This document shows, in pieces, positions 7,932 through 9,888 of a stretch of 9,888 nt of DNA. The notes below the pieces were generated by a model. It saw only the letters and a program-made list of their open reading frames with translations, was not told the DNA's origin and did not search any database. The DNA is from Syntrophomonadaceae bacterium (lineage in GTDB: Bacteria; Bacillota_D; Dethiobacteria; DTU022). The stretch covers positions 1-9,888 of the forward strand of contig PWUG01000100.1 of NCBI GenBank assembly GCA_003562605.1, read 5' to 3'. The translations under genes and the position numbers were made by a program. Every line of letters starts with the position of its first letter. Position 1 is the first letter of the stretch.

Positions 7932-7954
7932 AGCCGCCCGTTTCGCGGGCGGCT
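7932..7954. repeat. GC-rich intergenic hairpin without a T-run
   Basis: AGCCGCCCG (7932-7940) and CGGGCGGCT (7946-7954) are perfect 9-bp complements around the loop TTTCG. No U-tract follows in either direction, so it is not a standard intrinsic terminator. It sits 10 nt after the stop of the 1453-residue gene and just before the ribosome binding site of the next. It could protect the 3' end of the upstream message or reduce expression of the downstream gene. Confidence 0.7.
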
Positions 7955-7981
7955 GCAGACACTGCAAGGAGCTAGGTAGAG

Positions 7982-8509
7982 ATGAGCAGTCATTCCCATA
8001 GCGGCGATGAGCGGCTGAAAAAGCGTGCATCCTGGATGGATCACAGGTTTCTGGAGGAGGCCAGGCCGGGCCAACTCGTCATCCGGACGCATCCAGCCAC
8101 AATCATTTTTGTCAAAGCCGTGCTATTGGTTTGCTCGATTTGGATCGTGCTTGGACTGGCCAGGTTTGCGCTCACGGGCGGGCCGAGCCCATTTATCTTG
8201 ATCATTCCAAGCGTTTTAGGCCTGATGACCTGGCGGGGCTTTCGCGAGCTTGGTTTAACGATCACGCTCGACAAGGGCAACGACAGGATCGAAATCACAG
8301 GAAGGCAGCCCATCAGACTGTCGGATGTCCAGCGGATATATGTGGCCCGCTGGAGAGGGCATTCACTTCATTCGACGACCCTCTCAGAGCTTAACCTTGA
8401 AACCTCGGATGGACGCAGGGAGAATCTGTTGGTTACCCCATTCCGCGATTCATTTGAAGAGCAGGTAAAGCAAGTGGCCGATTGGCTGGGACTGCCCTTT
8501 CCAGGTTAA
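7982..8509 (+). CDS. Hypothetical two-helix inner-membrane protein
   Basis: A 175-residue protein I cannot assign by name. AAGGAG at 7966-7971 lies 10 nt before the ATG. Residues 1-39 are polar and charged. Two adjacent hydrophobic segments at about 40-62 (IIFVKAVLLVCSIWIVLGLA) and 67-84 (GPSPFILIIPSVLGLMTW) form a membrane hairpin. The rest (about 85-175) alternates beta-type strands such as GLTITLDKGNDRIEITG and IRLSDVQRIYVARW, then ends in an amphipathic helix EEQVKQVADWLGLP. This layout recalls small bacterial membrane proteins with a PH-like cytosolic domain, but that is inference from shape only. It begins 61 bp after the 1453-residue gene on the same strand, with only a hairpin between, so cotranscription and a role connected with that surface protein are plausible. 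Its TAA shares bases with the stop of the convergent lactonase gene. Confidence 0.8.
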   Translation: MSSHSHSGDERLKKRASWMDHRFLEEARPGQLVIRTHPATIIFVKAVLLVCSIWIVLGLARFALTGGPSPFILIIPSVLGLMTWRGFRELGLTITLDKGNDRIEITGRQPIRLSDVQRIYVARWRGHSLHSTTLSELNLETSDGRRENLLVTPFRDSFEEQVKQVADWLGLPFPG

Positions 8510-9612
8510 TAGGGACTCGATGAATAGCGCTGTGCTCGGCAGTCAACGATATGTGGGTCGAATACCGAGCCGACCAGCAATCCGCCCGGAAAAGGGGCGC
8601 CGACGCTGGCACCGGAAATGAGGTAGCCGTCGTCCATGAACTCGGTAAAGACCTGATAGCCGTCCGGCTCCAGTTCCACCCGCACCACCTGCGAGGGCGC
8701 CCTCACTGCCGGGTTGTTCATGTGACGAACAAAGCTCAGCAGCTTGACATGGCCACCGATCCACAAATCACCGCTGACCGGATCGACATCGATGTTGTCG
8801 ACGCCAAAACCAACCTTCAGTCGCCGTTGTTCTTCAAGGCTTCCGGTCGCAGGATCGCGTCGATATTCGCGCACCCGCTTGCGGGTAACTTCGGCAACAT
8901 ACAGATATTTTCCGTCTGGCGACAGGTTGATGCCGTTGGCATAGGTCAGGCCTTCGGCCACGATCTGGAATTCTTCGCCGTCGAAATACACCACGTTGGA
9001 CCATGGCAGACGTAAATAACCTTCCAACGTGCGCCTGAAACCAGGCGGGCTGCCGTGGTCGTTGGTGAAGTAGAAGCGCTCGTGGTCGACGGCAATGACG
9101 TCGTTCGGGCTGATCAGCAAGTCATCGCTCACGGTCTGCCGGTGGCTCAGGCCATCGGCGGTGACATCGAAGATCTCAATGGTGTGGTCAGGCCCTTGGT
9201 ACCCGGCTGGATCGGCAAACAGCGGCGCGCCGGGGTGATTGACCACAAACAGGGTTTCGCGTCCATCGTCCCCCACAAACAGGGCAATACCGTGCGGACG
9301 AAAGTCGATCCCCGCATCCGGGGTCAGGTTGACTGGCTCGGTGTCGGCCCCTGTCAGGGAATAACGATAAATTGCCCCCGGCACCGGATTACCGGCCATG
9401 ACTGCGCGACGATCGTCGCTGGAGACATAAGCGAATTCGCCGGAAGGGTGAACCGTGATGTCCTCGCTGCCCGGCAGGCCCGGCACTTGACGGCAGTGAC
9501 CAGGGTGCACGTTGAGGGCCTGGCGAAATTCGCCAGCATCCCAGGCCAGGTAGAGCACGTAGCCGCCAATCACCAGCGCCAGGATCAAAAAGCATTTGAA
9601 CAATCTACGCAT
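8506..9612 (-). CDS. Membrane-anchored paraoxonase/arylesterase-family lactonase
   Basis: A 368-residue bacterial member of the serum paraoxonase/arylesterase family: six-bladed propellers that hydrolyse lactones and aryl esters with calcium. Residues 4-23 (LFKCFLILALVIGGYVLYLA) form an N-terminal anchor or uncleaved signal, as PON1 also keeps its N-terminal helix. PON1 landmarks recur in order: E50-D51 in GSEDITV (PON1 E53/D54), H107 in FRPHGIA (H115), H126 in VVNHP (H134), N170 in SPNDVIAV (N168), D185 in TNDH (D183), N226 in YANGINLSPDGKY (N224) and D272-N273 in VDNIDVDP (D269/N270). C40 and C358 match the PON1 C42-C353 disulfide pair, which suggests a periplasmic or outward-facing domain; the free C284 of PON1 has no obvious counterpart. 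The ATG at 9612 lacks a strong Shine-Dalgarno. The substrate is unknown; acyl-homoserine lactones or other lactones are possible. Activity is inferred from conserved residues. Confidence 0.9.
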   Translation of the reverse strand: MRRLFKCFLILALVIGGYVLYLAWDAGEFRQALNVHPGHCRQVPGLPGSEDITVHPSGEFAYVSSDDRRAVMAGNPVPGAIYRYSLTGADTEPVNLTPDAGIDFRPHGIALFVGDDGRETLFVVNHPGAPLFADPAGYQGPDHTIEIFDVTADGLSHRQTVSDDLLISPNDVIAVDHERFYFTNDHGSPPGFRRTLEGYLRLPWSNVVYFDGEEFQIVAEGLTYANGINLSPDGKYLYVAEVTRKRVREYRRDPATGSLEEQRRLKVGFGVDNIDVDPVSGDLWIGGHVKLLSFVRHMNNPAVRAPSQVVRVELEPDGYQVFTEFMDDGYLISGASVGAPFPGGLLVGSVFDPHIVDCRAQRYSSSPY

Positions 9613-9663
9613 GCCCAGACTTTACCCGATCACGGGCACGCTGAAGACTTCGCGACCTGCTAA

Positions 9664-9678
9664 GGCACCTCTGAATAA
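9664..9678. repeat. Possible terminal sequence of a mobile or dispersed element
   Basis: GGCACCTCTGAATAA begins about 50 bp upstream of the lactonase start codon, just before the palindromic element. It resembles insertion-sequence terminal repeats as I recall them, but its partner copy would lie beyond the window. A short palindrome ATAATTAT overlaps its right edge. Confidence 0.3.
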
Positions 9679-9693
9679 TTATGCACGGAGCGC

Positions 9694-9798
9694 GTTTCAG
9701 TCGGAAAAGTCGCAGATCGTGTGGTGCGACGCGAGTGACAGTAGCCGTAGCTACGGCCGAGCGGCGCAACGTGCGAGATGCGGCTTTTCCGGCGAAAC
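9694..9798. repeat. Long imperfect palindrome (hairpin or cruciform-forming element)
   Basis: The left arm, 9694 to about 9733, and the reverse complement of the right arm, about 9760-9798, align over nearly 40 bases. Shared blocks are GTTTC, CGGAAAAG, CGCA and TGCG, separated by point differences and one single-base gap. The centre carries the perfect palindrome GCCGTAGCTACGGC at 9744-9757. Spaced differences between the arms are compatible with a folded RNA or a MITE-like element rather than a coding sequence. The 68-codon open frame crossing it on the minus strand is judged spurious. Confidence 0.72.
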
Positions 9799-9823
9799 CC
9801 TACGGGACCGGCCTCTGCGGGGC

Positions 9824-9888
9824 CTCCGGCTCGTTTGGGCTCGCTCATTTGGAATGACCAAACCACGCTCGCCCAAGCCGAGCCGGAG
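9824..9888. repeat. Second imperfect inverted repeat, reaching the window edge
   Basis: CTCCGGCTCG (9824-9833) is the exact reverse complement of CGAGCCGGAG (9879-9888). The arms continue inward with matching TTGGGC/GCCCAA and TTTGG/CCAAA blocks around a short AATGA loop. The bases just left of the left arm (GCGGGGC) suggest that the pairing continues past the window end. Confidence 0.65.

Noticed and set aside
9055..9663. Plus-strand open frame of 202 codons opposite the lactonase gene
   Set aside because: It is antisense to a gene whose catalytic and calcium motifs are all in order; its product has no family features.
9660..9866. Minus-strand open frame of 68 codons at the right end
   Set aside because: It is read through the palindromic repeat, with composition set by the inverted arms; better explained as a non-coding element.

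Overview
The window looks like chromosomal DNA of a moderately GC-rich gammaproteobacterium. The codon choice, an FrdA of the E. coli type, and the style of the secreted proteins would fit the Lysobacterales/Wenzhouxiangellaceae. One is an RCC1-repeat protein ending in an F-R-D-x-F-E tail; the other is a long CARDB protein with a C-terminal membrane anchor. That placement is inference from recalled protein style, not from a marker gene.

Layout. Bases 1-310 (minus) hold the start of frdA, the fumarate reductase flavoprotein subunit, which runs off the left edge. Bases 311-559 are a divergent control region. It contains a near-consensus FNR-type box (434-447) placed at about -41 relative to a TAGAAT -10 element (407-412) facing frdA, the geometry of an anaerobically activated class II promoter. 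Bases 560-2815 (plus) encode a secreted protein of 14 RCC1-type repeats, enough for two seven-bladed propellers, with a cysteine pair in every repeat. Bases 2816-3559 have no convincing intact gene. They hold a possible IS3-type transposase C-terminal scrap (about 2879-2995) and a strong Rho-independent terminator (3472-3504) far from any recognised gene end.

Bases 3560-7921 (plus) encode a 1453-residue exported, membrane-anchored protein: signal peptide, cysteine-paired N-terminal region, carboxypeptidase-regulatory-like fold, beta-rich middle, propeller-like segment, two CARDB domains, an ASH-like domain and a C-terminal transmembrane anchor. After a GC-rich hairpin, bases 7982-8509 (plus) encode a 175-residue two-helix membrane protein that may be cotranscribed with it. 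Its stop codon overlaps the stop of the convergent gene at 8506-9612 (minus), a membrane-anchored bacterial paraoxonase/arylesterase-family lactonase that retains the calcium and catalytic residues of PON1. The right end (9664-9888) is a non-coding, palindrome-rich repeat that looks like the end of a mobile or dispersed element.

Function. frdA is core anaerobic respiration. The other genes act mainly at or outside the inner membrane: two large surface or secreted beta proteins, a small membrane protein and an envelope lactonase. Only the 1453-residue/175-residue pair has an arrangement suggesting a functional unit. I see no tRNA, rRNA, CRISPR array or intact insertion sequence.
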